From: JAKSCF01 sp028279945
Lineage (GTDB): Bacteria; Bacillota; Clostridia; Peptostreptococcales; JAAYPU01
Assembly: GCA_028279945.1 (NCBI GenBank)
Contig: JANQMT010000069.1
Coordinates: 1 to 39,767, forward strand
DNA length: 39,767 nucleotides
Reading direction: 5' to 3'
A model generated the notes under the pieces. It did not search any database and was not told the DNA's origin. It saw only the letters and a program-made list of their open reading frames with translations. Positions 8,001 through 16,879 of this stretch are shown piece after piece. The translations under genes and the position numbers were made by a program. How positions within the stretch are numbered: position 1 is the stretch's first letter; every line of letters begins with the position of its first letter.

Positions 8001-11000
8001 TTTATATGGTATTCTCCCGGTTCTGTATCTTTAGGCACTATAAAGGTTATGGTTTTTAAATTCTCAAGATCATTTGTTGTTTCAGCATGAAGGGATTTTA
8101 TTGTATCCAACCCCGGAAAATCAGTTGCAAAAGTAGTATGCGAATCCAACAAATCAACAATATCTCCACTGGTTGTCGTATGTTTTTCTCTCAACATTTC
8201 TATATCTATATGGGGTATGGTAATGGTTACAGTATCACCGGGATTCACTGAACTTCCGCCTTCTGCAATCACAGACAAAACATTCTCCGGCTTGTACCCA
8301 GGATTTTCAATAACATTCAGTTCTATCTCAGGAAGCTCCGAAAAGGTCTTACCAATCTGATCAGCACCGACATTAGGCGGTGCTGCACCTGTTGGTGTCT
8401 CTGCATAAAGCTCGCTACCAAACCAGCTTAAATCAATGCAGCCATCTGTTAATTCTATTTCACCATATCCTGTCAACTCAAACGTGAAAAATCCTGCTTT
8501 ATATTGTGAAGAACTTGATCTAATAATATTGCTGCGCGGCATGTCCGTGGTATAGCAAAATCGAACGGATGCAGGGTTATATATACGTGAAACCTTCGGC
8601 ACAGGCACCATAAGCCCTACAAACTCAATACTTATAGTATCGCCCTGATAGTATGTATCTCCACCCCTTGTTTCATTAGTTATTTTATAAGACACAGCCT
8701 TAGCTCTCACACCGTAAGCAATAGATGTAGTCTGTCCATCTTTTTCTGCGGTAACGATGATGGCATTATATTTATCCCCTAAGGGAATTGTAAACTTTCC
8801 GTTTTTATCCGGATAGTAAGAAGTGTCATTTACAAGCGCTGAAAGGGCTGCACCTTCTTCAGTTTCTGCCTTAAAATTAAAAGTATAGCTTCCCTGTTCA
8901 AAATTGAAATACATAGTATCATATTTTGTTAGTTGATCGCCAATATCAGTGGTTAAATCAGGTCCTGCATCACTACTGCTTACATACACAGGAATTTTAG
9001 GCACCTGACCGGTATAACCGTCATAGGTAACGGTAAAGTAAGCAAGACCTTCACTAAGTCCTTTTACATAATAACAGGTCAGTTCTTCGCCATCATCTTT
9101 TGTCTCCGCCCTTTTTTCTATTTCGATGACACCATCTTCACCGGATATATCCAGTATTAAGTCATCTCTATTAAAAGCTTCATCATCATCACCCACTCTA
9201 GGCGTATCAAACATCACCATTTCTTCCTCCTCACCAACGGTGAGGTTTATAGCCATGGTACTTAGCAAAAAATCTTTGGTGTAGTCTCTAGGTATGTTCT
9301 CTATGGGCACATCCAGGAGCTCTTCAAGTGCTGCAACAACGTTGGCCAGTTTGTCGCTGTACCAACCGCACAACACCTTTTGGTCATCAGTCAGCGCATC
9401 ATATGCCGCTTGTGCGGCTCTAATCTGCTCTTCATCCTCTAAGGTTATTTCCACTTGAGATGGATTGGGCAACTCTTCGATAAGCTCTGTGACCACATCT
9501 GCTGCCAACTTGTTTATGTCATAAATCTCCTGAATCCGTACCTCAGCTGATTCCAGAACACTCAGGTTTTGAACCTGCTGCTTTTCTTCCTCTGAAAGGT
9601 ATTCATAGAATCTTCTCGCTTTGTCAACCTGATCCTTATCTGCATAGATGATATCGTCTATTGCCGGTATTTGAGATATCAGCTCATCCATCTCAACAGG
9701 AGTACGCTTGATATCAATGGTATAGCTATAGATTCGTCCATTGCTTGTATTGGGACTTTCAAATCGGTTGTCAATGGCAGCTGTGATGACCTGCCCATCC
9801 GTAATTTGGAAAACAGCCGGTTTGTTTTTCACGCTGATTCCACCCGCCTCAAGCTCTATTACCAGATATCGGTCAATATCTCTCCCTGCATATTTCAAGT
9901 GCCTTTCAGCTGTGACCATAACTTCTTTTGTACCGGAAGGTACGGGATAATAACCCGTATTACCGGTGACATCATAGATTTCCCCATCAATACCGAAGTA
10001 TACCGTCAAATCATCTCCTGATCCTGGATGGCAGTGAATATCAATGCCTCCGTCTACCGAGTATTCCAATATCAGCACATCGCCGTCTTCCACATCATAA
10101 TCCTGTGTTGTATCATAGATGCACCAGTTATTTTGACTCATCACCCATTTACTTCGTTCCTCGCAGTCCAGCTTTGAAAGGCTGGAAACAGTACGTGTAT
10201 CATCCTCTGAAGTGACAGGTCCTATTTCAGTTATGTTGGTGGGTGTGCCGTAAACGAAATAACCCTGTGATTCAAGAGCCTGCGCTATGGCATCCCGTAC
10301 TGTCATGCCGGGAGTAATGGTCACTTCAACGTCTTCAAACAGTATACCAAAGGGCTCCTGATATTCGTCCAAACCCGTTAGTTCTTCTACAGTAGTGGCT
10401 CCGCCCCAGCTGTTCCAGGTTGTCCATTTTCGATCCACTATATCCTGAACCGTAACGGTAACAGTACCAAGATCCGTATTATAAGAAGGTGTCGTATTCA
10501 AGTTGACCAAAGCAGCATCCACCTGAGACTGAGTAGTCTGCATATCCTGCAACACCAACAAGGCTTCTTCATAATAGCCTTTATACTCTGTATCTGTAAG
10601 CATAAATGCTTTGTCATCACTTGCATTAATCTCAGCCAGCTTCGTTATAAGAGCATCTTTATCAGCTACAGATATAAGCGCCTCGTCGCCTTTTCCCAGG
10701 TCTGCACCATACCCAAATACAGTAAACTGCAGCCTTATTACATCTTCGTTCTCAGGTATACAATCTGTCATACCATAGTTCGTAAATCCATTGTTGATAG
10801 AGTACATCCATCCGGACATATCATAATAATCAAATTCTGCCAGATAGTCCTCACTGCTTCTACCGGTTGTTTGGCCTCCTACACGATTGATGGCATCTAA
10901 TATGTACTGGGGAATATTGGTCTCAGTATCTCCTCCGTCTTTGATGCTTGAAAGATAAAAGCTGCTTTCCACGGTACCGGTGTTCGTATAATTTCCCACA

Positions 11001-13456
11001 CCTAAAAAACTTGTAATCACGGACGCCAAATTTTCGCCGTCTTCAATTTCCACTTGTACAGGCTCTGACACAAAACCCTGTCCGATAGTAAGTTTCTCAA
11101 TCGTAAGGTTTATGTACTTCTGCTCCGGTAAAGCAGCATTAAGCGCTTCTATTTTTGCCAGAGCATTCATCAGCTTGTCAGCATTCTCTGATGAAACAAG
11201 CTCTTTTTCATTGTCGCTAAGACTTATATACAATTTTTCAGCTTCCAAAACAGCATCCTGATCATCAAGGGTCAGATCCGCTGCAGCCGGAAGTGCCTCT
11301 ATGGCAGAATTGACAGTTTCAGCTTTAAGAGCTGAGCTTTCCAGCTGTGCAATCTTAGACAATACACTCAGCAGTTTTTGTAGTCCTGTGACATCATTTT
11401 TTTGTGAATCGGACAGTTCATTATAGGCAGCATAAGCAGCCAGTGCCTCAACTTTATCTGATATCCGGGCATCCTCAGGGGATGGAAGATCATTGATGAG
11501 CCCATCTACTCCAGCAGCTTTTATCTCTTCCAGCTTTGCTTCGACTGCTGTCAATTTGCTATAATTACTAACTTCTCCCTGTTGTTCACCGCTTAGGGCA
11601 TCATACGCCTTTCGTGCAGCCTCCACAGCAGCTTTATCAGCATAGGTCAAAGCTTCTAATTCAGGCAGGGCACTAATTAGTCCATCCACATAATCAATTT
11701 CCAACTGACTGACTTTTTCTTCAGCTGTTATCAACTTATTGATATTATCAATCAGTTGTTGATCTGCTTCAGGCAGCTCATTATACGCTTGACGAATCGC
11801 CATAATCCCTTCTTTATCATCCAGCGTAACTGTATCAGACAGCTCATCAATACTTAAAATGATTTGATTTATATCCTCTAATGAAGCTAAAACTTCAAAT
11901 TTTATTGACTTGAAATTAGAGTAATCCACTGCAGATGCAAAAAGCTCACAGTTACCCATTTTCGGCGGCGACCATTCATATTTTTTTTCTGCATAGGAAT
12001 TTGCTTCGAGAGCATTATCAATCTGAGAGTCTATAGAATAGCCATGGCCATCTATAATACATGAAAAATAATATTTAATATTATAAACTTTTTCACCTTT
12101 ATTGTGAAATTGGTTTACAACAGTATAGCTATTCCCCATCCTCACAACATCTACCGGAACAAGTACACCCTCTATTTCTGTCATAATATCAATGCTCTCT
12201 GTATATACACCATCCAGCTCGTGTATTAACACCATTACTACATATGCGTCAGAAAACTTATCTCCATCGCTTGCTGTAAAAGACAGCATTGCCATTCCTG
12301 CTTCTGTAAATGTACAGCTGTATTGCTCATCAGCTGTTATAGTCGTTCCATTATTATTAATTGTGTAAATAAGCGGGTCATCATCGTCATCTTCAAAAAT
12401 ATCTCCAAAAACAACCGTAAAAGGCGTTCCTACACTCACCTGTACAGTAATATAATTATTAATACCGTCTTTAATTTTAGGAGCTGAATTCTCATCTCCC
12501 TTGTCCTTTACTGTTAGTTTAACCGAATAACTATCAGAAGTCTCATGACCATCACTGGCTTTAAATGCCAGTGTCACAATACCGGCTTCTGTACGTATAC
12601 AGCTGTAGTTTGCCTCAGCATTGACAGCTTCATCTCCGTCCATACTCACTGTATAGGTCAGCGTATCATGATCAGCATCTTCAAAAATATTTCCAAGATC
12701 AACCGTATAAAGCTCCCCTACGACTACCTGTGCCACGTTGAAACTATTCACCCCGTCTTTAATCTTAGGTGCTGTGTTCTCATATCCACTTTCCTCTACT
12801 GTCAGGTTTACCGAATATACTTCTGAAGTCTCGTAACCATCACTGGCTTTAAATGCCAATGCCACAATACCGGCTTCTGTACGTATACAGCTGTAGTTTT
12901 CCTCGGCATTGACAGCTTCATCTCCGTCCATACTCACTGTATAGGTCAGCGTATCATGATCAGCATCTTCAAAAATATTTCCAAGATCAACCGTATAAGG
13001 CTCCCCTACGACTACCTGTGCCATGTTGAAACTATTCACCCCGTCTTTAATCTTAGGTGCTGTGTTCTCATATCCACTTTCCTCTACTGTCAGGTTTACC
13101 GAATATACCTCAGAAGTCTCGTAACCATCACTGGCTTTAAATGCCAGTGTCACAATACCGGCTTCTGTACGTATACAGCTGTAGTTTTCCTCAGCATTGA
13201 CAGCTTCGTTTCCGTCCATGCTTACTGTATAGGTCAGCGTATCATGATCAGCATCTTCAAAAATACCTCCAAGATCAATGGTGTAAGGCGTATCTATGAC
13301 CACGGTTGATTCAGCCGGATTGGTTACACCTTCTTTAACATTTGGAGCAGTGTTGTCATCTCCGTTGGCCAAAGCTGTTACTGGCAACATACTTATAACC
13401 ATAAAGATTGCCAAAGTCAGAGCCAAAACTTTGTTTAAACTTTTCCCTCTCATCAT
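5024..13456 (-). CDS. Giant SLH-anchored surface protein with transcobalamin-like modules
   Basis: A 2810-residue secreted, wall-attached protein. Domains in order: signal peptide 1-30 (cut after VTALA); four ~96-residue cadherin/dystroglycan-like repeats, 35-417; a beta domain, 418-527; alpha-helical ~60-residue repeats (KAAVEAARKAYDAL type), 528-775; DUF4430-like domain A, about 780-920 (MSGWMYSINNGF); more helical/beta modules with DUF4430-like domain B at about 1040-1137; helical repeats 1255-1390; Ig-like domains 1400-1845; an alpha/alpha toroid of prenyltransferase/cobalamin-binding type, about 1860-2152 (GGEWAV, GPVWALIA, GGWSLSG, TEQAFYALV); an InlB-B/Listeria-Bacteroides repeat, 2160-2235; DUF4430-like domain C, about 2245-2375 (YSGWMYTVNG); a pre-SLH beta domain; and three SLH domains, 2629-2680, 2690-2740 and 2752-2807. 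The toroid closely matches that of the SLH protein at 17620-19158, and both end LYDMTD. I infer corrinoid or other small-ligand binding. AGGAGG lies 9 nt before the ATG. Confidence 0.9.
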   Translation of the reverse strand: MMRGKSLNKVLALTLAIFMVISMLPVTALANGDDNTAPNVKEGVTNPAESTVVIDTPYTIDLGGIFEDADHDTLTYTVSMDGNEAVNAEENYSCIRTEAGIVTLAFKASDGYETSEVYSVNLTVEESGYENTAPKIKDGVNSFNMAQVVVGEPYTVDLGNIFEDADHDTLTYTVSMDGDEAVNAEENYSCIRTEAGIVALAFKASDGYETSEVYSVNLTVEESGYENTAPKIKDGVNSFNVAQVVVGELYTVDLGNIFEDADHDTLTYTVSMDGDEAVNAEANYSCIRTEAGIVTLAFKASDGHETSDSYSVKLTVKDKGDENSAPKIKDGINNYITVQVSVGTPFTVVFGDIFEDDDDDPLIYTINNNGTTITADEQYSCTFTEAGMAMLSFTASDGDKFSDAYVVMVLIHELDGVYTESIDIMTEIEGVLVPVDVVRMGNSYTVVNQFHNKGEKVYNIKYYFSCIIDGHGYSIDSQIDNALEANSYAEKKYEWSPPKMGNCELFASAVDYSNFKSIKFEVLASLEDINQIILSIDELSDTVTLDDKEGIMAIRQAYNELPEADQQLIDNINKLITAEEKVSQLEIDYVDGLISALPELEALTYADKAAVEAARKAYDALSGEQQGEVSNYSKLTAVEAKLEEIKAAGVDGLINDLPSPEDARISDKVEALAAYAAYNELSDSQKNDVTGLQKLLSVLSKIAQLESSALKAETVNSAIEALPAAADLTLDDQDAVLEAEKLYISLSDNEKELVSSENADKLMNALAKIEALNAALPEQKYINLTIEKLTIGQGFVSEPVQVEIEDGENLASVITSFLGVGNYTNTGTVESSFYLSSIKDGGDTETNIPQYILDAINRVGGQTTGRSSEDYLAEFDYYDMSGWMYSINNGFTNYGMTDCIPENEDVIRLQFTVFGYGADLGKGDEALISVADKDALITKLAEINASDDKAFMLTDTEYKGYYEEALLVLQDMQTTQSQVDAALVNLNTTPSYNTDLGTVTVTVQDIVDRKWTTWNSWGGATTVEELTGLDEYQEPFGILFEDVEVTITPGMTVRDAIAQALESQGYFVYGTPTNITEIGPVTSEDDTRTVSSLSKLDCEERSKWVMSQNNWCIYDTTQDYDVEDGDVLILEYSVDGGIDIHCHPGSGDDLTVYFGIDGEIYDVTGNTGYYPVPSGTKEVMVTAERHLKYAGRDIDRYLVIELEAGGISVKNKPAVFQITDGQVITAAIDNRFESPNTSNGRIYSYTIDIKRTPVEMDELISQIPAIDDIIYADKDQVDKARRFYEYLSEEEKQQVQNLSVLESAEVRIQEIYDINKLAADVVTELIEELPNPSQVEITLEDEEQIRAAQAAYDALTDDQKVLCGWYSDKLANVVAALEELLDVPIENIPRDYTKDFLLSTMAINLTVGEEEEMVMFDTPRVGDDDEAFNRDDLILDISGEDGVIEIEKRAETKDDGEELTCYYVKGLSEGLAYFTVTYDGYTGQVPKIPVYVSSSDAGPDLTTDIGDQLTKYDTMYFNFEQGSYTFNFKAETEEGAALSALVNDTSYYPDKNGKFTIPLGDKYNAIIVTAEKDGQTTSIAYGVRAKAVSYKITNETRGGDTYYQGDTISIEFVGLMVPVPKVSRIYNPASVRFCYTTDMPRSNIIRSSSSQYKAGFFTFELTGYGEIELTDGCIDLSWFGSELYAETPTGAAPPNVGADQIGKTFSELPEIELNVIENPGYKPENVLSVIAEGGSSVNPGDTVTITIPHIDIEMLREKHTTTSGDIVDLLDSHTTFATDFPGLDTIKSLHAETTNDLENLKTITFIVPKDTEPGEYHIKGGYVWVKYGPEWWTREKEYYVTKVEDLILTVEGASNPNPSTPYSATQSYILDNVQNPTVGSVGGEWAVIGLARAESDVPEAYYSNYYNQVETYVKTTMEEKGTLHSTKSTDYSRLIIALTAIGRDVTDVGGYNLLEGLSSLDYVKKQGINGPVWALIAFDSHDYEIPAVDSGTQVTRENLIEYILSEENSEGGWSLSGPSQPDVTGMTLQALAPYYNTNSSVKNAVDNALTWLSENQNETGGYASWGITNCESIAQVMVALTSLGINPAQDSRFIKNGLTTIDALLEHYEDGGGFKHISNGTVNQMATEQAFYALVSYYRLTNNKTNLYDMTDVTITNGGGNENTITVTFDANGGIVEGHSDISKNYDKTKDLGTAFPTPEKEGFTFQGWFNGQKRYNSVTSDLPAVLSLTASWKSSEASEPTGETISVRFRLIGATLSTGDIDLGDDDYKGSEYVTWIKTKKYKLNKDATVYDLFVKALDNAGLSYDGAEKNYVESIDAPDVCGGYELAEYTNGTYSGWMYTVNGSHPNRGLKDWTLEDNDSVVWHYVNDFRYEVADWIDNDSAYPSLGDGTYYSLWLKATDVNPKYNSDTGTNDKDSTDTQDKNSAKITPKTKVTNGSAKAIVTSDQVEKILESVKEKGTNNIKIKAETDEDISGITASIPKNSVLNMKSAGLTLSVETPKGNLTFDNKALDTISSVDSEGTVNIEINTVDVSAMPEKTRKELDGAIIFELNVTVGDADVSNFGGTVTGSLPYTLKDGESPYDIVIVHVADDGTITKLDTIYDKDTGMAVFTTEHFSYYAVLADDISGYADISKDAWYYEAVKYVVYKGLMNGTGTTTFGPNHSMTRAMLVTTLYRLEGEPFVAAENSFNDVAAGQWYTDAIIWASTNGIISGYGNGLFGTNDNITRQQIATILYNYADYKDYDIESASDLTVYTDSGEISDWAVDTMKWANAEALITGRTEDTLVPKGTATRSEVATMIMRFIENIIK
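12206..13354 (-). repeat. Four tandem 288-bp repeats in the giant surface gene
   Basis: Each repeat encodes a 96-residue cadherin/dystroglycan-like unit running from NTAPKIKDGV to LTVEESGYE. Copies 1 to 3 (13354-12491) are nearly identical in DNA and protein, while copy 4 has diverged. The pattern points to recent expansion by unequal recombination, so copy number may vary among strains. Confidence 0.85.
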
Positions 13457-13569
13457 TTAAATTTTCCTCCTTTATATTTTTTATTTGCATACAAAATACT
13501 TAAAATATTAAGCATTTCAGTTTACTATATTAATTGACTTCCTCTATTTATTGTAAAATATAGTTAATG

Positions 13570-13617
13570 CACCTGAAAAAAGGCATTACAAAAACACTGT
13601 GTTTTTGTAATGCCTTT
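13570..13617 (-). terminator. Terminator after the ECF S-component gene (copy 1 of a repeated terminator)
   Basis: AAAGGCATTACAAAAACAC and its complement GTGTTTTTGTAATGCCTTT form a long hairpin at the end of the ECF operon. The same hairpin arm plus the adjoining 3' sequence (39 identical bases in total) recurs at 19282-19350. It separates the ECF operon from the giant surface gene at 5024-13456. Confidence 0.7.
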
Positions 13618-13633
13618 GGTTTTCCAATCAGCA

Positions 13634-13735
13634 CTATAATCTGCTAGACTTTTTTATTTTTTCAACCCGTATAGGAACACCCTTTTGGACGATTATAATG
13701 TCTCTTGTTCTATCAACCCATATTTCACCTTTATC
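13634..13735 (-). pseudogene. YezD/DUF2292-like C-terminal fragment overlapping the S-component gene
   Basis: In a frame different from the S component, 33 codons without a start end at TAG 13634-13636. The end reads DIIIVQKGVPIRVEKIKKS, homologous to the C-terminus (IKIIVQDGIPLRVEKITKS) of the small protein at 19342-19494. The DNA after both stop codons is identical into the shared terminator. The 5' part overlaps the last codons of the S component. I read it as the remnant of a second copy. Translation by a frameshift is possible but has no support. Confidence 0.5.
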
Positions 13736-14412
13736 CTATCCAATTTTTCAATCATGGTTTGTGAAATCGTATAAAGAAAAAAAGCTGTTGCTGTTGCATG
13801 AATGATATCAAACCAAAAAGCAGAAACATATGCTAACATTAATTTTTCTATTGAAAAACCACTTGTAAACATGATTAATGACCCAATATTAATAATACCG
13901 CCATATATAAAAAAGGTGGACAAAAATCCAAAAATGCACAACTGTGTTTTTCCTTTATATAGCAACCCTTTACTAAATAAAATCCCTGCTAAAAACCCAA
14001 TAATACCAAAACAAAACATCTGCCAAGGTGTCCACGGTCCTTGTCCGAAGAAAAAATTTGAGACAAATCCCGATAATGCACCTACTAAAAACCCGCTCTC
14101 CCCTCCAAAACAAACCCCGCTTATTATAACAACCGCCACAACAGGCTTGAACTGAGGAATCATAAAAAAAGCCCCTCGACCCGCCACTGCAATCCCGGTA
14201 AGGACCGCAATAATAACCAGTTCCCGCACTTTTGGTTCTCTCTTCTCAAATGAAATAAAAAAGGGGAGCATGGAACACAAAATAATCAAAGTGCTGATAA
14301 GATAATATTTTCTATCATTTAAAACAATGACACCAAAAACAATTATTAAGGGAATAACCATACAAATCAGTAAAATGCCAAGGGCACTGCTCTTATTTAT
14401 ATACTTTTGCAT
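13693..14412 (-). CDS. ECF transporter substrate-binding (S) component, probably corrinoid-specific
   Basis: This 239-residue integral membrane protein has about six hydrophobic segments. It is the substrate-specific subunit of an energy-coupling-factor importer. Features typical of the ECF_trnsprt (PF12822-like) group are VLTGIAVAGRGAFFMIPQFKP, in which a conserved helix precedes the ligand loop, the FFFGQGPWTPWQMF motif, and an EKLDRIKVKYGL tail. Its start overlaps the end of the ATPase gene by 16 bp, with GAGGTG upstream of the ATG, so it is translationally coupled to the energizing module. Substrate is inferred as a cobalamin-type corrinoid from the riboswitch and the transcobalamin-like surface proteins in the same cluster; sequence alone does not prove it. 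Confidence 0.85.
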   Translation of the reverse strand: MQKYINKSSALGILLICMVIPLIIVFGVIVLNDRKYYLISTLIILCSMLPFFISFEKREPKVRELVIIAVLTGIAVAGRGAFFMIPQFKPVVAVVIISGVCFGGESGFLVGALSGFVSNFFFGQGPWTPWQMFCFGIIGFLAGILFSKGLLYKGKTQLCIFGFLSTFFIYGGIINIGSLIMFTSGFSIEKLMLAYVSAFWFDIIHATATAFFLYTISQTMIEKLDRIKVKYGLIEQETL

Positions 14413-16013
14413 AAATGAATCACCTCATCATCTGTCACAATATCTTTGCAAAGGTGGGCAATCATCCGATTGGAGACTGTCGTATAGAAGCTGTTATCAA
14501 TAAAAAATTGCCGCGTCAATTTTTCTGAAATCATCTGTCCATCGAAAAAAAGACCACATCGGTCTGTGTACTTCGCGCAAAATTCAATGTCATGAGATAC
14601 CATAATAATGGTTACGCCGCTTTCACAAAGTGTCCTAAGCATTTTCGCTAAGCTCATTTTAAAATAATCATCGACTCCCTTTGTAGGTTCATCCAAAAGA
14701 AGGATATCCGGCTCTAACAGCAGCACTTTCGCAAGGGCTAATCTTTCTGCCTCTCCTCCGCTTAAATCATATGGATGCCTATCCATAAGATGGGACATAG
14801 TAACAAACGCCATTATTTTTTCTATTCTTTTTTCATCTTTGCAATCGGAATAGATTTCTTCCTTTACTGTTTTTTGTGTGAAAATTGTAAAAGGGTCTTG
14901 GGGAAGCAACGCGATCTTTAATGGGCTGTCTTTTGGTGCTTTTCCTTCAATTAATACTTTACCTCTATATGGCTTATATAGTCCGCTTAAAAGAGAAATC
15001 GTTGTCGTTTTTCCTGTTCCATTGCCTCCTACAATAGCATAAATTTCTCCCGCATTGACATTAAAGGAAAGGTTTTTGAGTACATCTTTATCTTTTTTTT
15101 CATATTTAAACCAAACATCTTTAAAAGACAAAATATTTTTGTTTTGATGTGTAATTTCGGGTTTATCAAATTTTATATTTTTATTTTTTAAAATTGAATT
15201 TATCCAGCTTCTGCCTTCTTTCACCGTTATTGGGCAGTTTTCTTTATCTTCTATACTGGAATAAATTTTCATTGCAGGGGTCATCCCATAAAACATGGGG
15301 TGATGCATATCTTTTAAAAACTTGCATACCTTTTTTGGTGAATCATCAGCTATTATTTTTCCACTATCCATAACAACAAGCCGATCGCATAGGGGGACAC
15401 ACTCATGCAGCCGATGTTCAGATAAAATAACCGTTGCCCCTATCTCTTCATTAATTTTTTTTAGTAAATTTAAAAAATCATTGCATGCCACAGGATCTAA
15501 CTGAGAAAGGGGCTCATCCAATATCAATACCCTTGGTTTTAAAGTCATAACCGAAGCTAAATTTAAAAGCTGTTTTTGCCCGCCTGAAAGCTGTAAGACA
15601 GACCGATAAAACCAATCGGTGATACCAAAAAAACTGGCCATCTCAGCAACTCTTAATCTAATGGTATTAGAATCATACCCTAGACTCTCCATAGCAAAAG
15701 CAAGCTCATGCCATACCTTATCGGTTACAATCTGATTATCAGGGTTTTGGGACACATAGCCTATTTCATGTGCTATTTGTATTTCATCTATACCGGCAAT
15801 ATCTCTATTTTTATAGCCTACTATTCCTTCTTTTCTGCCGTGTGGTGTTAAAATGGGCTTGAAATGTTTTAATAAAGTTGTTTTACCACTTCCACTACTG
15901 CCGCATAGCACTATGAATTCGCCTTCATTTATTGAAATATTAACTTCATTTAGTGCTTTTTCTCTCTTTAAAGGGTATGTAAAGCTTAAATCTTTTGTAT
16001 ATAATATCTCCAT
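14397..16013 (-). CDS. ecfA: ECF transporter ATPase, fused EcfA-EcfA'
   Basis: This 538-residue protein has two ABC ATPase domains in one chain. The N-terminal half has GSSGSGKTT (Walker A), LSGGQKQLLNL (signature), VLILDEPLSQLD (Walker B) and SEHRLHE (H-loop). The C-terminal half has GGNGTGKTT, LSGGEAERLALAK, ILLLDEPTKGVD and VSHDIEF. It drives ATP-dependent uptake of the vitamin bound by the S component. Most ECF modules use two separate ATPases; fused forms are known. The start (GAGGAG, ATG) lies inside the end of ecfT, a 28-bp overlap, and its own end overlaps the S-component gene. Confidence 0.95.
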   Translation of the reverse strand: MEILYTKDLSFTYPLKREKALNEVNISINEGEFIVLCGSSGSGKTTLLKHFKPILTPHGRKEGIVGYKNRDIAGIDEIQIAHEIGYVSQNPDNQIVTDKVWHELAFAMESLGYDSNTIRLRVAEMASFFGITDWFYRSVLQLSGGQKQLLNLASVMTLKPRVLILDEPLSQLDPVACNDFLNLLKKINEEIGATVILSEHRLHECVPLCDRLVVMDSGKIIADDSPKKVCKFLKDMHHPMFYGMTPAMKIYSSIEDKENCPITVKEGRSWINSILKNKNIKFDKPEITHQNKNILSFKDVWFKYEKKDKDVLKNLSFNVNAGEIYAIVGGNGTGKTTTISLLSGLYKPYRGKVLIEGKAPKDSPLKIALLPQDPFTIFTQKTVKEEIYSDCKDEKRIEKIMAFVTMSHLMDRHPYDLSGGEAERLALAKVLLLEPDILLLDEPTKGVDDYFKMSLAKMLRTLCESGVTIIMVSHDIEFCAKYTDRCGLFFDGQMISEKLTRQFFIDNSFYTTVSNRMIAHLCKDIVTDDEVIHLCKSI

Positions 16014-16879
16014 TTCATCTCCTCATATATATTGATGACAGAAGGCGTCAAGCAAAGCAAACTGTAAGACACAAACGTTATAACAGCTCTACCGTCAAAA
16101 TCTTTATACTTAATATACGGATAATACGTAAAGCTCATATATCCGCCATATCCACCCAATGCAATAACAACTGCTAAAAAAATGATTATTAATAATACCT
16201 TTTTGTCTCTGCTCGTAAAAACATATATAGAAAAAGCCGTTCTTTTTTTTAATCCATATCCTCTTGATTTCATACTGTCTGATGTTTCAATCTGATTTTC
16301 TAATGCCCATGTGGTCATGATAGATAGTATCTTAATACCCGTTCTAGCTCTTTTTAAGATGCTGCCTTGTGCAATATCATTACCAAGTCCTTTTTGAGCA
16401 TGTGCTATTCTTTTTATTTGGTTTGTATATCTGGGTACAAATCGCAGCACCATAGAAAATATAAGTGAAAGGGCCGGCATTATATTGCCAAAAAGATAAA
16501 TAAATTTATCCGATTCCATCACTTTGTTATAGCAATAAAACCAACTCATTACTGTAATAATCATTAATGCCGAAGATATCCCAAAAAAAATACTTTCCAT
16601 TGTAATAGGGTTGCCATTCTTTAGATAAAACAATATGGTCACCCCTTCATGATTAAACAGAGGGTTGATGACTGCAATAACCAGCATCATAGGTATTAAA
16701 TATAAAATATTAAATCTAACTGATTTCTTACCACCTAATATAACGGCATATATAAACGCACTGAAAAAACTGATCAACTGTAATACAGGATGCATTAGAA
16801 ACATACTTAAAACCATCATCATAGTAAAATAAACAAAATTTATTACCGGGTGGTATGCAGCAAAACTATCTCTAATCAC
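15986..16879 (-). CDS. ecfT: ECF transporter transmembrane coupling protein EcfT
   Basis: A 297-residue membrane protein with several N-terminal hydrophobic helices. A cytoplasmic coupling region includes LRFVPRY, AHAQKGLGND and SMKSRGYGLKKR; the latter carries the x-R-G signature by which EcfT contacts the ATPases. It starts at GTG 16879, preceded by GGAGG, and overlaps the end of the DUF4430 gene by 8 bp. Length is slightly longer than the family norm of about 265. Confidence 0.93.
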   Translation of the reverse strand: MIRDSFAAYHPVINFVYFTMMMVLSMFLMHPVLQLISFFSAFIYAVILGGKKSVRFNILYLIPMMLVIAVINPLFNHEGVTILFYLKNGNPITMESIFFGISSALMIITVMSWFYCYNKVMESDKFIYLFGNIMPALSLIFSMVLRFVPRYTNQIKRIAHAQKGLGNDIAQGSILKRARTGIKILSIMTTWALENQIETSDSMKSRGYGLKKRTAFSIYVFTSRDKKVLLIIIFLAVVIALGGYGGYMSFTYYPYIKYKDFDGRAVITFVSYSLLCLTPSVINIYEEMKWRYYIQKI

